A stretch of 25,172 bases of DNA from assembly GCF_020709055.1 (NCBI RefSeq), contig NZ_JAJFCK010000036.1, positions 1-25,172 of the forward strand. Direction: 5' to 3'. A program made the translations under genes and the position numbers. This document shows, one piece after another, positions 1 through 6,949 of the stretch. The stretch's first letter is position 1. Each line of letters starts with the position of its first letter. Below the pieces are notes generated by a model, which was given only the letters and a program-made list of their open reading frames with translations, was not told the DNA's origin and did not search any database. The stretch comes from Ruminococcus callidus. Its GTDB lineage: Bacteria > Bacillota > Clostridia > Oscillospirales > Ruminococcaceae.

Positions 1-52
1 GCAACAAAATTATGCTCGAAAATCCACATATATTTCTTGTGAAGACAGGTTC
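1..52 (+). repeat. Left copy of the window-end inverted repeat
   Basis: The first 52 bases reappear as the reverse complement at the right end of the window. In the core (14-52 against 25157-25119) I count 33 of 39 identical positions, and the outer 13 bases also match with one substitution and a one-base gap. The core begins GCTCGAAAATCC. The copy is cut by the window edge, so the element may be longer. It lies immediately upstream of, and slightly overlaps, the candidate pstS Pho box. I see no other copy inside the window. Its nature (dispersed repeat or end of a mobile element) is unknown. Confidence 0.75.
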
Positions 53-107
53 TTAAACTAGATTTAACATAAGCAAGGTGATGGATTTTACAGGCAGCTG
101 GTATAAT
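52..107 (+). promoter_or_regulatory. Candidate pst operon promoter with Pho-box-like repeats
   Basis: A perfect TATAAT lies at 102-107. At the right distance there is no good -35 (TGATGG at 79-84), as expected of an activator-dependent promoter. Upstream, CTTAAAC (52-58) and TTTAACA (63-69) form two imperfect direct repeats with an 11-bp period, the spacing known for PhoB/PhoP binding sites. The match to the Bacillus PhoP consensus (TTAACA-like units) is partial. Phosphate-starvation activation by the response regulator encoded in the same cluster (4367-5044) is inferred. Confidence 0.5.
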
Positions 108-115
108 GAGATTGT

Positions 116-193
116 TCATTGGAACAGAGGAAATAAATTGTGTGAGAGCGTGAAAAAACGCTCAGGATTTCCCGCATCGGGAAAGAAATGGAG
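116..193 (+). promoter_or_regulatory. Structured pstS leader with two hairpins and ribosome binding site
   Basis: The roughly 90-base leader holds two tandem hairpins. GAGCGT (146-151) pairs with ACGCTC (158-163) around a six-base loop. TTTCCCG (168-174) pairs perfectly with CGGGAAA (178-184) around a three-base loop. The second ends six bases before the GGAG ribosome binding site (190-193), which sits nine bases before ATG 203. The leader also holds the 12-mer TCATTGGAACAG (116-127), repeated exactly at 4258-4269. The structures could stabilise the mRNA or influence initiation; I cannot tell which. Confidence 0.45.
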
Positions 194-202
194 TTTTGTA
201 AA

Positions 203-1057
203 ATGAAAAAGAGGATTCAGATGATCGCAGGTATCGCAGCACTGGGCATGCTGGCAAGTGCTATGACTGGTTGTGGCGCAGGCGGCGCAAATGGTGCGAT
301 CAGCGTCATCACCCGTGAAGACGGTTCCGGTACCAGAGGCGCATTCACTGAGCTGTGCGGTATCGTCGCAGACGACAAGGACAACACTGTTTCCAGCGCA
401 GAGGTTACCAACAGCACTGCCGTTATGCTGACCACCGTTGCCGGCAACTCCGCAGCCATCGGCTATGTTTCCATGGGTTCGCTGGATGACTCCGTAAAGG
501 CAGTCAAAGTGGACGGCGTAGAGGCAACACCGGAGAACGTCTCCAACAGCAGCTATTCCATTTCCCGTCCGTTTAACATCGTCACCAAGACCGACGGTAT
601 CAGCGATGCTGCACAGGACTTCATCAACTTTATCATGAGTGATGACGGTCAGGCAGTGGTCGAAGATGCGGATTACATTCCAGTTAGCTCCGGCACGTAT
701 GAGGCAGCCGATGTCAGCGGTAAGGTAACTGTTGCAGGTTCTTCCTCTGTAACACCGGTCATGACCAAGCTGAAAGAAGCATACGAAAAGATCAACACCA
801 ATGTGACTGTAGACGTACAGCAGAGCGACTCTACCACCGGCGTTACCTCTGCCGTACAGGGCATCTGTGACATCGGTATGGCATCCAGAGAGCTGAAGGA
901 CAGCGAAACTTCGCAGGGCGTGGAGGCAACTGTCATTGCAATGGACGGCATTGCAGTCATCGTCAACAAGGAAAACACCATTGAAGACCTGACACTGGAC
1001 CAGATTCGCCAGATCTATGTGGGTGAAGTTACAAGCTGGGATGAACTGAACAAATAA
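203..1057 (+). CDS. pstS: Phosphate ABC transporter substrate-binding lipoprotein PstS, circularly permuted
   Basis: Extracytoplasmic phosphate-binding lipoprotein that feeds the PstCAB importer. The 284-residue product starts with a basic hydrophobic signal ending in a lipobox-like MTGC, so C24 is the likely lipidated residue. Its family motifs are present but in swapped order. REDGSGTRG (38-46), GYVSMGSLDDSVKA (about 87-100) and SRPFN (121-125), normally the C-terminal half, come first. They are followed by VAGSSSVTP (177-185), CDIGMASRE (222-230), MDGIAVIVN (247-255) and the IYVGEVTSWDEL end, normally the N-terminal half. Each half looks intact, so the fold can plausibly still close. ATG 203 is preferred over ATG 188 because GGAG lies at 190-193. 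It is first gene of the pst operon, 29 bases before pstC. Confidence 0.9.
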   Translation: MKKRIQMIAGIAALGMLASAMTGCGAGGANGAISVITREDGSGTRGAFTELCGIVADDKDNTVSSAEVTNSTAVMLTTVAGNSAAIGYVSMGSLDDSVKAVKVDGVEATPENVSNSSYSISRPFNIVTKTDGISDAAQDFINFIMSDDGQAVVEDADYIPVSSGTYEAADVSGKVTVAGSSSVTPVMTKLKEAYEKINTNVTVDVQQSDSTTGVTSAVQGICDIGMASRELKDSETSQGVEATVIAMDGIAVIVNKENTIEDLTLDQIRQIYVGEVTSWDELNK

Positions 1058-1086
1058 ATGAAACGCTTGTCGAGAGGACGACGTAC

Positions 1087-1935
1087 ATGAAAAAATATCG
1101 TGAAAAAATCATGCAGGTTGTGTTCCTGATTGCTGCATGTATCTCCATCGTTGCCGTTGCGCTGATTTGCATCTTTCTGTTCGCAAACGGGTTTCCGGCA
1201 ATCGTTGAGATCGGGCCGCTGAAATTTCTGGGCGGTATGACATGGAAACCGACGGAAGGACAATACGGGATCTTTCCCATGATCATTGGCAGCATCTATG
1301 TCACAGGAATCGCCATTCTGGTCGGCGTGCCGATCGGATTGTTCTGCGCCGTATTTATGGCAAAGTTCTGTCCGAGAAAACTCTATAAGATTCTGAAGCC
1401 GGCGATCTCTCTGCTGGCAGGCATTCCCTCCATTGTCTATGGCTTTTTCGGGCTGGTCGTGATCGTACCGATCATGCAGCAGCTGGTGGGAACAGGAAAA
1501 AACGTACTGACCGCCGGCATCCTGCTGGGCATTATGATTCTCCCCACCATCATCGAGATCTCGGAATCCTCCCTCCGTGCCGTGCCCCAGAGCTATTATG
1601 AGGGCTCGCTGGCACTGGGAGCAACCCATGAGAGAAGCGTCTATTTTGCCACGCTTCCGGCAGCAAAGTCGGGCATTATGGCAGGCATCATTCTGGGCAT
1701 CGGCAGAGCCATTGGCGAGACCATGGCAGTTGTCATGATTGCCGGAAACCAGCCGGTATTGCCCAAGAGCCTGTTCGCCGGCGTGCGGACGATGACGGCA
1801 AATATTGTCATGGAAATGGGCTATGCAGAGGGTCTGCACCGTGATGCATTGATTGCAACGGGTGTGGTTCTGTTCGTCTTTATCCTGCTGATCAATGTTT
1901 GCTTCTCGCTGGTAAAACGGAAGGAGCAGTCATGA
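1087..1935 (+). CDS. pstC: Phosphate ABC transporter permease PstC
   Basis: Inner-membrane permease subunit of the high-affinity phosphate importer, pairing with PstA to form the channel. The 282-residue product has an N-terminal membrane segment (about 10-35), a PstC-type periplasmic stretch containing MTWKPTEGQYGIFPM, and further hydrophobic helices. The ABC-permease cytoplasmic loop reads YEGSLALGATHERS, followed by GIGRAIGETMAV, both typical of PstC. Length is normal for the family. AGAGGA at 1073-1078 is eight bases before the ATG. The stop overlaps the pstA start in an ATGA, so the two subunits are probably translationally coupled. No oddities seen. Confidence 0.96.
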   Translation: MKKYREKIMQVVFLIAACISIVAVALICIFLFANGFPAIVEIGPLKFLGGMTWKPTEGQYGIFPMIIGSIYVTGIAILVGVPIGLFCAVFMAKFCPRKLYKILKPAISLLAGIPSIVYGFFGLVVIVPIMQQLVGTGKNVLTAGILLGIMILPTIIEISESSLRAVPQSYYEGSLALGATHERSVYFATLPAAKSGIMAGIILGIGRAIGETMAVVMIAGNQPVLPKSLFAGVRTMTANIVMEMGYAEGLHRDALIATGVVLFVFILLINVCFSLVKRKEQS

Positions 1936-2810
1936 CAAAGACAAAAGAAATGGGCATCAATCACCGCACCATGAAACAAAAGCTGGCGGAGTACCGGCAT
2001 CAGCCTCTCTCCCTGCTGCTGTTGGCGCTGACACTTCTGGCAGCAGTCATTACTGTGGGTGTACTGCTGTGTCTGATTGTATACATCCTGTACAAAGGCA
2101 TCCCGAACATGCATCTCTCCCTCTTTGCGTGGAAATATACCACGGAGAACAGCTCCATGATGCCTGCCATCATCAACACGCTGCTGATGACAGTGGTAAC
2201 CCTGATGATCGCCGTGCCCATCGGTGTGTTCTCCGCCATCTATCTGGTGGAGTACGCCAAGCGCGGCAACAAGCTGGTCAAGGTCATCCGCATGACAACG
2301 GAAACATTGCAGGGCATTCCTTCCATTGTCTTCGGTTTGTTCGGCTTCCTGATGTTCGTGGTGGCATGCAACTTCGGCTTCTCGCTGCTGGGCGGTGCCA
2401 TCACACTGGCACTGATGGTGCTGCCGCTGATTATGCGTACCACGGAAGAGGCACTGCTCAGCGTGCCGGACTCTTTCCGGGAGGGCAGCTTCGGACTTGG
2501 CGCAGGACGTCTGCGGACGATCTTCCGCATCATTCTGCCCAGCGCAATGCCGGGAATCCTCGCCGGAATCATTTTGGCAGTGGGACGTATTGTGGGCGAA
2601 ACTGCCGCACTGATGTACACCGCCGGCACTGCTACCACAGTATGTACAGGGCCGTTCCGCTCCTGCCGTACCCTTGCTGTGCATATGTACCAGCTGCTCT
2701 GTGAGGGACAGTATATGGGACCGGCATACGCCACAGCGGTTGTCCTGCTGGTGATGGTCATTGTCATCAATGCGCTGTCCGGCTGGATCGCAAAGAAACT
2801 GACCAAATAA
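1932..2810 (+). CDS. pstA: Phosphate ABC transporter permease PstA
   Basis: Second membrane subunit of the phosphate importer, partner of PstC. The 292-residue product has a basic N-terminus, a first membrane helix near residues 20-50, a periplasmic stretch with [12 protein letters not shown], and the permease loop [15 protein letters not shown] followed by [15 protein letters not shown], characteristic of PstA. I chose ATG 1932 over an in-frame start at 1899. It forms the usual ATGA overlap with the pstC stop and has AAGGAG at 1921-1926. An upstream start would overlap pstC by 37 bases and add residues not typical of the family. Confidence 0.95.
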   Translation: MTKTKEMGINHRTMKQKLAEYRHQPLSLLLLALTLLAAVITVGVLLCLIVYILYKGIPNMHLSLFAWKYTTENSSMMPAIINTLLMTVVTLMIAVPIGVFSAIYLVEYAKRGNKLVKVIRMTTETLQGIPSIVFGLFGFLMFVVACNFGFSLLGGAITLALMVLPLIMRTTEEALLSVPDSFREGSFGLGAGRLRTIFRIILPSAMPGILAGIILAVGRIVGETAALMYTAGTATTVCTGPFRSCRTLAVHMYQLLCEGQYMGPAYATAVVLLVMVIVINALSGWIAKKLTK

Positions 2811-2811
2811 C

Positions 2812-2859
2812 AGGAAGGAGTGCGGTGCAGCGGCAGACGGCTGCGCACCCAGTGAAACC
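2812..2859 (+). promoter_or_regulatory. Unusual pstB initiation region: distant Shine-Dalgarno with intervening hairpin
   Basis: The strong AGGAAGGAG (2812-2820) lies about 40 bases before the pstB ATG, too far for direct use. Between them a 7-bp hairpin can form: GTGCAGC (2825-2831) with GCTGCGC (2840-2846), including one G-U pair and an eight-base loop. Folding would bring the Shine-Dalgarno sequence to within about 17 bases of the start, or 13 in an alternative bulged pairing. No in-frame ATG, GTG or TTG occurs nearer the Shine-Dalgarno. A functional role is inferred. Confidence 0.35.
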
Positions 2860-3609
2860 ATGGAGAAATTTGAAATCCACAACATGGATCTGTACTATGG
2901 CAGTTTCCATGCGCTGAAAAATATCAATCTGGATCTTCCCGCCAATCAGGTGAGTGCCTTTATCGGGCCGTCCGGATGCGGAAAATCCACGTTGCTGAAA
3001 TCCCTCAACCGCATGAATGATCTGGTAGAGGGCTGCCGCATCACCGGCGATATCCGGCTGGATGGGCAGGACATCTACGGGGACATCGACATCAACCTGC
3101 TGCGGAAACGGGTGGGCATGGTGTTCCAGAAGGCAAATCCGTTCCCCATGAGCATCTATGACAACATTGCCTATGGCCCCCGTACCCACGGTATCCGCTC
3201 CAAGGTGAAGCTGGATGAGATCGTGGAAAAGTCCCTGCGGGATGCCGCCATCTGGGATGAGGTAAAGGATCGCCTGAACAAGAGTGCGCTGGGAATGTCC
3301 GGCGGACAGCAGCAGCGTCTTTGCATCGCACGTGCTCTTGCCGTACATCCGGAGGTGCTTCTGATGGATGAGCCGACCAGCGCACTGGATCCAATCTCAA
3401 CTTCTAAGGTAGAAGACCTTGTCATTTCCCTCAAAAAGGAGTATACTATAATTATCGTGACGCACAACATGCAACAGGCAACTCGTGTCTCCGATCGTAC
3501 AGCGTTCTTTTTGCTGGGCGAGGTCGTAGAATATTCCGAAACAGAAAAGCTGTTTTCTAATCCGCAGGATAAACGTACCGAGGACTATATTTCGGGGAGG
3601 TTCGGATAA
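2860..3609 (+). CDS. pstB: Phosphate ABC transporter ATP-binding protein PstB
   Basis: Cytoplasmic ATPase that powers phosphate import through PstCA. At 249 residues it has the usual PstB length. Visible motifs in order are an A-loop tyrosine near residue 13 ([10 protein letters not shown]), Walker [10 protein letters not shown], the Q-loop region [15 protein letters not shown] signature MSGGQQQR, Walker [14 protein letters not shown] and the switch histidine in VTHNMQQA. The start at 2860 matches the family's N-terminus, although the nearest good Shine-Dalgarno is about 40 bases upstream behind a hairpin. The stop overlaps the phoU start by one base (TAATG). Confidence 0.97.
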   Translation: MEKFEIHNMDLYYGSFHALKNINLDLPANQVSAFIGPSGCGKSTLLKSLNRMNDLVEGCRITGDIRLDGQDIYGDIDINLLRKRVGMVFQKANPFPMSIYDNIAYGPRTHGIRSKVKLDEIVEKSLRDAAIWDEVKDRLNKSALGMSGGQQQRLCIARALAVHPEVLLMDEPTSALDPISTSKVEDLVISLKKEYTIIIVTHNMQQATRVSDRTAFFLLGEVVEYSETEKLFSNPQDKRTEDYISGRFG

Positions 3610-4247
3610 TGAGAGAGTACTACACCGCACAGCTGGAAACCCTCAATACCAACATGATTCAGATGGGCGCACTTTGCGAGGATGCAATTTCCGCTGCCAT
3701 TCAGAGTCTGCTGGAGGATGACAGGACAATTGCCAAGAAGGTGGCAGACACCGAACTGGAGATCGACCAGATGGAACGGGATATCGAGCGCCAGTGCATG
3801 CGTCTTCTGCTCATGCAGCAGCCGGTTGCCACCGATCTTCGGGTGGTGTCCTCGGCGCTGCGTATGATTGCCGATCTGGAGCGCATCGGAGATCAGGCGT
3901 TTGATATCGCCGATATCACCAAGTCCGGCTCGTTTCAGGGCTTTTCCGGCAAGGTGCACATCAAGGAGATGGCGAAAGCAGCCATTCACATGGTGACGGA
4001 CAGCGTGGATTCCTACGTGAAGCAGGATGTACAGCTGGCAAAGCGTGTGACAGAGGAAGATGACGTGGTAGACGAACTCTTCCTGAAAGTGCGTCGGGAG
4101 CTGGCAAAACTGATCCATACCGATCAGAACGCCAGCGAACAGGCGTTGGATCTGCTGATGATCGCAAAGTATCTGGAGCGCATCGGGGATCATGCCGTAA
4201 ACGTTTCAGAATGGGTGATTTATTCTGTCACCGGAAAGCATATGTAA
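3609..4247 (+). CDS. phoU: Phosphate-signalling regulator PhoU
   Basis: PhoU is the cytoplasmic adaptor that links the Pst transporter to the PhoR kinase and keeps phosphate signalling off when phosphate is plentiful. The 212-residue helical protein carries the two repeated metal-binding signatures of the family: ADLERIGDQAFDIADI in the first half and AKYLERIGDHAVNVSEW in the second. Length is typical. GGGGAGG (3594-3600) is eight bases before ATG 3609, inside the end of pstB. It is the last gene before a 119-base gap with repeats and a hairpin, and the two-component genes follow. Confidence 0.95.
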   Translation: MREYYTAQLETLNTNMIQMGALCEDAISAAIQSLLEDDRTIAKKVADTELEIDQMERDIERQCMRLLLMQQPVATDLRVVSSALRMIADLERIGDQAFDIADITKSGSFQGFSGKVHIKEMAKAAIHMVTDSVDSYVKQDVQLAKRVTEEDDVVDELFLKVRRELAKLIHTDQNASEQALDLLMIAKYLERIGDHAVNVSEWVIYSVTGKHM

Positions 4248-4257
4248 AGCGCGTAAA

Positions 4258-4296
4258 TCATTGGAACAGGCTCTGACATTCCGGAACAGGTTCTGA
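4258..4296 (+). repeat. Direct repeat GGAACAGGYTCTGA, 20-bp period, after phoU
   Basis: Two 14-base units at 4263-4276 and 4283-4296 differ at one position (C or T) and start exactly 20 bp apart, about two helical turns. Each unit contains the small dyad CAG-NNT-CTG. The bases 4258-4269 (TCATTGGAACAG) are identical to 116-127 in the pstS leader. Position and periodicity suggest a protein- or RNA-level control element for the Pho genes, but I know of no named consensus that fits. Confidence 0.5.
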
Positions 4297-4307
4297 ATAC
4301 CGCCATT

Positions 4308-4339
4308 GAAAAGGAACTCTCTCATCGGTGTTCCTTTTC
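4308..4339 (+). terminator. Hairpin between phoU and the response regulator, possible terminator or attenuator
   Basis: GAAAAGGAAC (4308-4317) pairs perfectly over 10 bp with GTTCCTTTTC (4330-4339) around a 12-base loop. The T-rich side of the stem (CCTTTTCTGTGTTT) gives only a broken U-tract, so termination would be partial. This would allow lower expression of the two-component genes than of pst. A start-proximal processing site is an alternative. Confidence 0.45.
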
Positions 4340-4366
4340 TGTGTTTCAAAAGAAAGGCAACACAAT

Positions 4367-5044
4367 ATGATTTATTTGGTAGAAGACGACGACAGCATTC
4401 GGGAACTGGTGATCTATACCCTGCACAGCACCGGAATGGAGGCACAGGGGTTTGCAGTGCCCTCTGCGTTCTGGACGGCGATGGCAGAGCAGGAGCCGGA
4501 TCTGGTTTTGCTGGACATCATGCTGCCGGAGGAGGACGGTCTGGAAGTCCTGAAAAAGATTCGGAGCAACACGGCAACAAAACATCTGCCGGTGATTATG
4601 CTCACCGCAAAGGGTACGGAGTACGATCAGGTCATCGGACTGGACTGCGGTGCAGACGACTATGTGACAAAGCCCTTTGGCATGATGGCGCTGATGGCAC
4701 GCATCAAGGCGGTGCTGCGCCGTTCGGAGAAGGCAGATGGGGAGAAGATTCTCCAGTTCGGCGACCTTCAGGTCAACCCGAAGCGGCATCTCATCTCCGC
4801 CGGCGGAACACAGATCAGCCTGACACTCAAGGAGTTCGAGCTGCTCTGTCTGCTGCTGGAAAATCAGGGCGTCGTCTTTACCCGTGACCAGCTCCTGAAC
4901 CGCATCTGGGGCTATTCCTTTGACGGAGAAAGCCGTACTGTGGATGTTCACGTGCGCCATCTGCGTCAGAAGCTGGGGGATTGCGGCGCATACATCGAAA
5001 CCGTGCGGGGTATCGGCTATCGGCTGGGAGATGGCAGCGTATGA
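4367..5044 (+). CDS. phoB: Response regulator of the PhoB/PhoP type
   Basis: OmpR-family transcription factor, presumably activating the pst operon when phosphorylated by the adjacent kinase. The 225-residue protein has a receiver domain (1 to about 115) with acidic pocket EDDD near residues 6-9, phospho-acceptor D50 in LLDIMLPEEDG, the conserved threonine in LTAKG and lysine in VTKPFG. A winged-helix domain follows (about 130-224) with FELLCLLLENQG and SRTVDVHVRHLRQKL. ATG 4367 is chosen over an upstream in-frame ATG at 4328 because AGAAAGG (4351-4357) is correctly spaced and the receiver begins at once. It overlaps the kinase start by ATGA. Phosphate specificity is inferred from its neighbours; the Gram-positive name would be phoP. 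Confidence 0.9.
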   Translation: MIYLVEDDDSIRELVIYTLHSTGMEAQGFAVPSAFWTAMAEQEPDLVLLDIMLPEEDGLEVLKKIRSNTATKHLPVIMLTAKGTEYDQVIGLDCGADDYVTKPFGMMALMARIKAVLRRSEKADGEKILQFGDLQVNPKRHLISAGGTQISLTLKEFELLCLLLENQGVVFTRDQLLNRIWGYSFDGESRTVDVHVRHLRQKLGDCGAYIETVRGIGYRLGDGSV

Positions 5045-6738
5045 CCAAGAAGATCTTCCAATCGACCATTACCGTGGTTATCACTATGCTGCTGCTCAGC
5101 TTTCTGCTGATTACTGGTGTGCTGTACCAGCACTTCGAACAGATGCAGCTGAATCAGATGCAGTCCATGGCGACCTTTGTCATGCAGGGCGCAGAAGAGG
5201 ACGGCATGGACTATTTCAAGGACTTGAAAAAAACTGAGGTTCGTGTGACATGGATCGCAGCGGATGGCACGGTGCTGTATGACAACTGTTATGACGCTAC
5301 CAAGATGGAAAATCACCGCAACCGGCAGGAAGTACAGGAGGCGCTGACGGCGGAGTCCGGCATAAGCATTCGCCGTTCCTCCACGCTGTCGGAGCACACC
5401 ATCTATTATGCCAAGAAGATGCCGGACGGCTCTGTGATGCGTCTTGCCACGGCGCAGAGTTCTGTGTGGTTTCTCATCGGCGGACTGCTGTCGCCGGTGC
5501 TCTTTATCTTTCTGGCAGCATGCGCTCTCGCAGGCGTTCTTTCCTATCGTGTTTCCAAGAAAATCGTGCGTCCGCTGAGCGAGATCGACCTAAAGCATCC
5601 GGAGCAGGTGGACACCTATGAGGAGCTTTCGCCGTTCCTGCAGCGCATCGCCATGCAGAATCAGGAGATCGACGCACAAATGGCGGAGATTCGCAAGCAG
5701 CAGCAGGAGTTCTCTATGATTACCGAGAACATGAGCGAAGGACTTCTGGTGGTTGACCGCAACTATCAGCTGCTCTCCTATAACAAGAGTGCCGTGCGGA
5801 TTTTTGGCATCTCCAATCCGGCAGCCGTGAAAAACGTGCTTGCTGTGAATCGGAGCCAGGAATTTCGGGAGGCGGTGGAAAACGCATGGAAGGGCAGACA
5901 CACCCAGCAGCGGCTTCAGATGGGCGAGCGTATCTATCAGGTCATTGCCAACGCTGTCTCTGATCCGGAGGACACCGAGGATCTTTTGGGCGCAGTGATT
6001 CTGGTACTGGATGTGACAGAGCGTGAGGAGCAGGAAAAGTACCGGCGGGAGTTTACTGCCAATGTTTCCCACGAGCTGAAAACGCCGCTGACCTCCATTT
6101 CCGGCATTGCGGAGATCATGAAAAACGGCATTGTCCGGCAGGAAGATATTCCCCACTTTGCCGGAAAGGTCTACGACGAATCCCAGCGGCTGATTACGCT
6201 GATCGGAGACATCATCCGTCTTTCTCAGCTGGACGAGAACGAAGTGCCGCTGGAGCGGGAACAGGTGGATATGCTGGAGCTGGCACAGGACGTGGTGGAC
6301 AGCTTGCAGTCTGTGGCACAGCAAAACAGCATTTTGCTGGCGGTGCACGGGAAACATGGCGTGGTGTACGGCGTGCGCCGTGTGCTTCATGAGATGGTGT
6401 ATAACCTGTGCGACAATGCGGTGAAGTATAACCGTGCCGGCGGCCGTGCGTGGGTCTCTGTGACAGCGGAAAAACAAACTGTTTCGGTTTCTGTGCGGGA
6501 TACAGGCATCGGGATTCCGGATGCTCAGCAGTCCCGTGTCTTTGAACGGTTCTATCGGGTGGATAAGAGTCATTCCAAGGCGGTCGGGGGAACTGGTCTG
6601 GGGCTGTCCATTGTAAAGCACGGCGCTGTGCTGCACCATGCGGAGATCACGCTGCACAGCGAGCTGGAAAAGGGAACGGAGATCATCCTGAAGTTTCCGC
6701 AGAGCAGCATGTTCGATACGCAAAATGAAAAAAATTGA
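5041..6738 (+). CDS. phoR: Sensor histidine kinase of the PhoR type
   Basis: Membrane histidine kinase, presumed sensor partner of the preceding regulator and controlled by Pst-PhoU. In 565 residues I see a first membrane helix (about 9-29), an extracytoplasmic segment (about 30-140), a second long hydrophobic helix (about 141-168), a linker and a PAS-like domain (about 225-325). The HisKA motif NVSHELKTPLTS places the phospho-acceptor at H344. The ATPase domain shows NAVKYN, DTGIGIP, FERFYRVDKSHS and GGTGLGLSIV. Start 5041 is chosen by ATGA coupling and the immediate membrane anchor; an upstream in-frame start lies within the regulator gene. It is the last gene of the block, with the tRNA promoter 17 bases downstream. 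Confidence 0.93.
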   Translation: MTKKIFQSTITVVITMLLLSFLLITGVLYQHFEQMQLNQMQSMATFVMQGAEEDGMDYFKDLKKTEVRVTWIAADGTVLYDNCYDATKMENHRNRQEVQEALTAESGISIRRSSTLSEHTIYYAKKMPDGSVMRLATAQSSVWFLIGGLLSPVLFIFLAACALAGVLSYRVSKKIVRPLSEIDLKHPEQVDTYEELSPFLQRIAMQNQEIDAQMAEIRKQQQEFSMITENMSEGLLVVDRNYQLLSYNKSAVRIFGISNPAAVKNVLAVNRSQEFREAVENAWKGRHTQQRLQMGERIYQVIANAVSDPEDTEDLLGAVILVLDVTEREEQEKYRREFTANVSHELKTPLTSISGIAEIMKNGIVRQEDIPHFAGKVYDESQRLITLIGDIIRLSQLDENEVPLEREQVDMLELAQDVVDSLQSVAQQNSILLAVHGKHGVVYGVRRVLHEMVYNLCDNAVKYNRAGGRAWVSVTAEKQTVSVSVRDTGIGIPDAQQSRVFERFYRVDKSHSKAVGGTGLGLSIVKHGAVLHHAEITLHSELEKGTEIILKFPQSSMFDTQNEKN

Positions 6739-6755
6739 ATTGGCGGAAAAAATAC

Positions 6756-6784
6756 TTGACAATTTCGGCAGATTATGATATAAT
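6756..6784 (+). promoter_or_regulatory. Consensus promoter of the tRNA-Gln gene
   Basis: TTGACA (6756-6761) and TATAAT (6779-6784) are both perfect and separated by exactly 17 bp. This predicts a start near 6791, about 11 bases before the tRNA. A strong housekeeping promoter is expected for a stable RNA gene. Confidence 0.9.
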
Positions 6785-6803
6785 ATTAGCACTGTCGAAA
6801 TTG
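6760..6803. repeat. Inverted repeat flanking the -10 box of the tRNA promoter
   Basis: CAATTTCGGCAG (6760-6771) and CTGTCGAAATTG (6792-6803) are reverse complements with one mismatch (11 of 12). The 20-base centre contains the -10 hexamer. The left arm begins inside the -35 box and the right arm runs two bases into the mature tRNA. Because only the right arm is transcribed, an operator-like DNA site is more likely than an RNA hairpin. Confidence 0.5.
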
Positions 6804-6877
6804 GGGTATAGCCAAGTGGTAAGGCAACGGACTTTGACTCCGTCATTCCGCTGGTTCAAATCCAGCTACTCCAACCA
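6802..6877 (+). tRNA. tRNA-Gln (anticodon TTG)
   Basis: A 76-base cloverleaf. The acceptor arm TGGGGTA (6802-6808) pairs with TACTCCA (6867-6873), with one G-U pair. The anticodon stem is ACGGA/TCCGT with loop CTTTGAC, giving anticodon TTG at 6834-6836, which reads CAA and CAG glutamine codons. The T arm is GCTGG-TTCAAAT-CCAGC (6850-6866). The discriminator A is at 6874 and the CCA end (6875-6877) is encoded in the gene. It is a lone tRNA with its own promoter and terminator. Confidence 0.97.
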
Positions 6878-6882
6878 TACGT

Positions 6883-6930
6883 AAAAAAGCACGCAGCTTC
6901 CGGTCTAATTCCGGAGGCTGCGTGCTTTTT
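6883..6930. terminator. Strong bidirectional rho-independent terminator
   Basis: AAAAAGCACGCAGC (6884-6897) pairs with GCTGCGTGCTTTTT (6917-6930). TTCCGG (6898-6903) continues the stem with CCGGAG (6911-6916), including one G-U pair. The result is about 20 bp of stem around a seven-base loop, with a T run after it on the plus strand and a T run on the minus strand from the A tract at 6883-6888. It ends the tRNA transcript and also the convergent regulator gene, whose stop is at 6950. Confidence 0.93.
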
Positions 6931-6949
6931 GTTTGATTCTGTGATGGCG

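Noticed and set aside
6802..6877. tRNA-Gln as attachment site of an integrated island
   Set aside because: No second copy of the tRNA 3' end is visible in the window and no integrase or phage gene is present.
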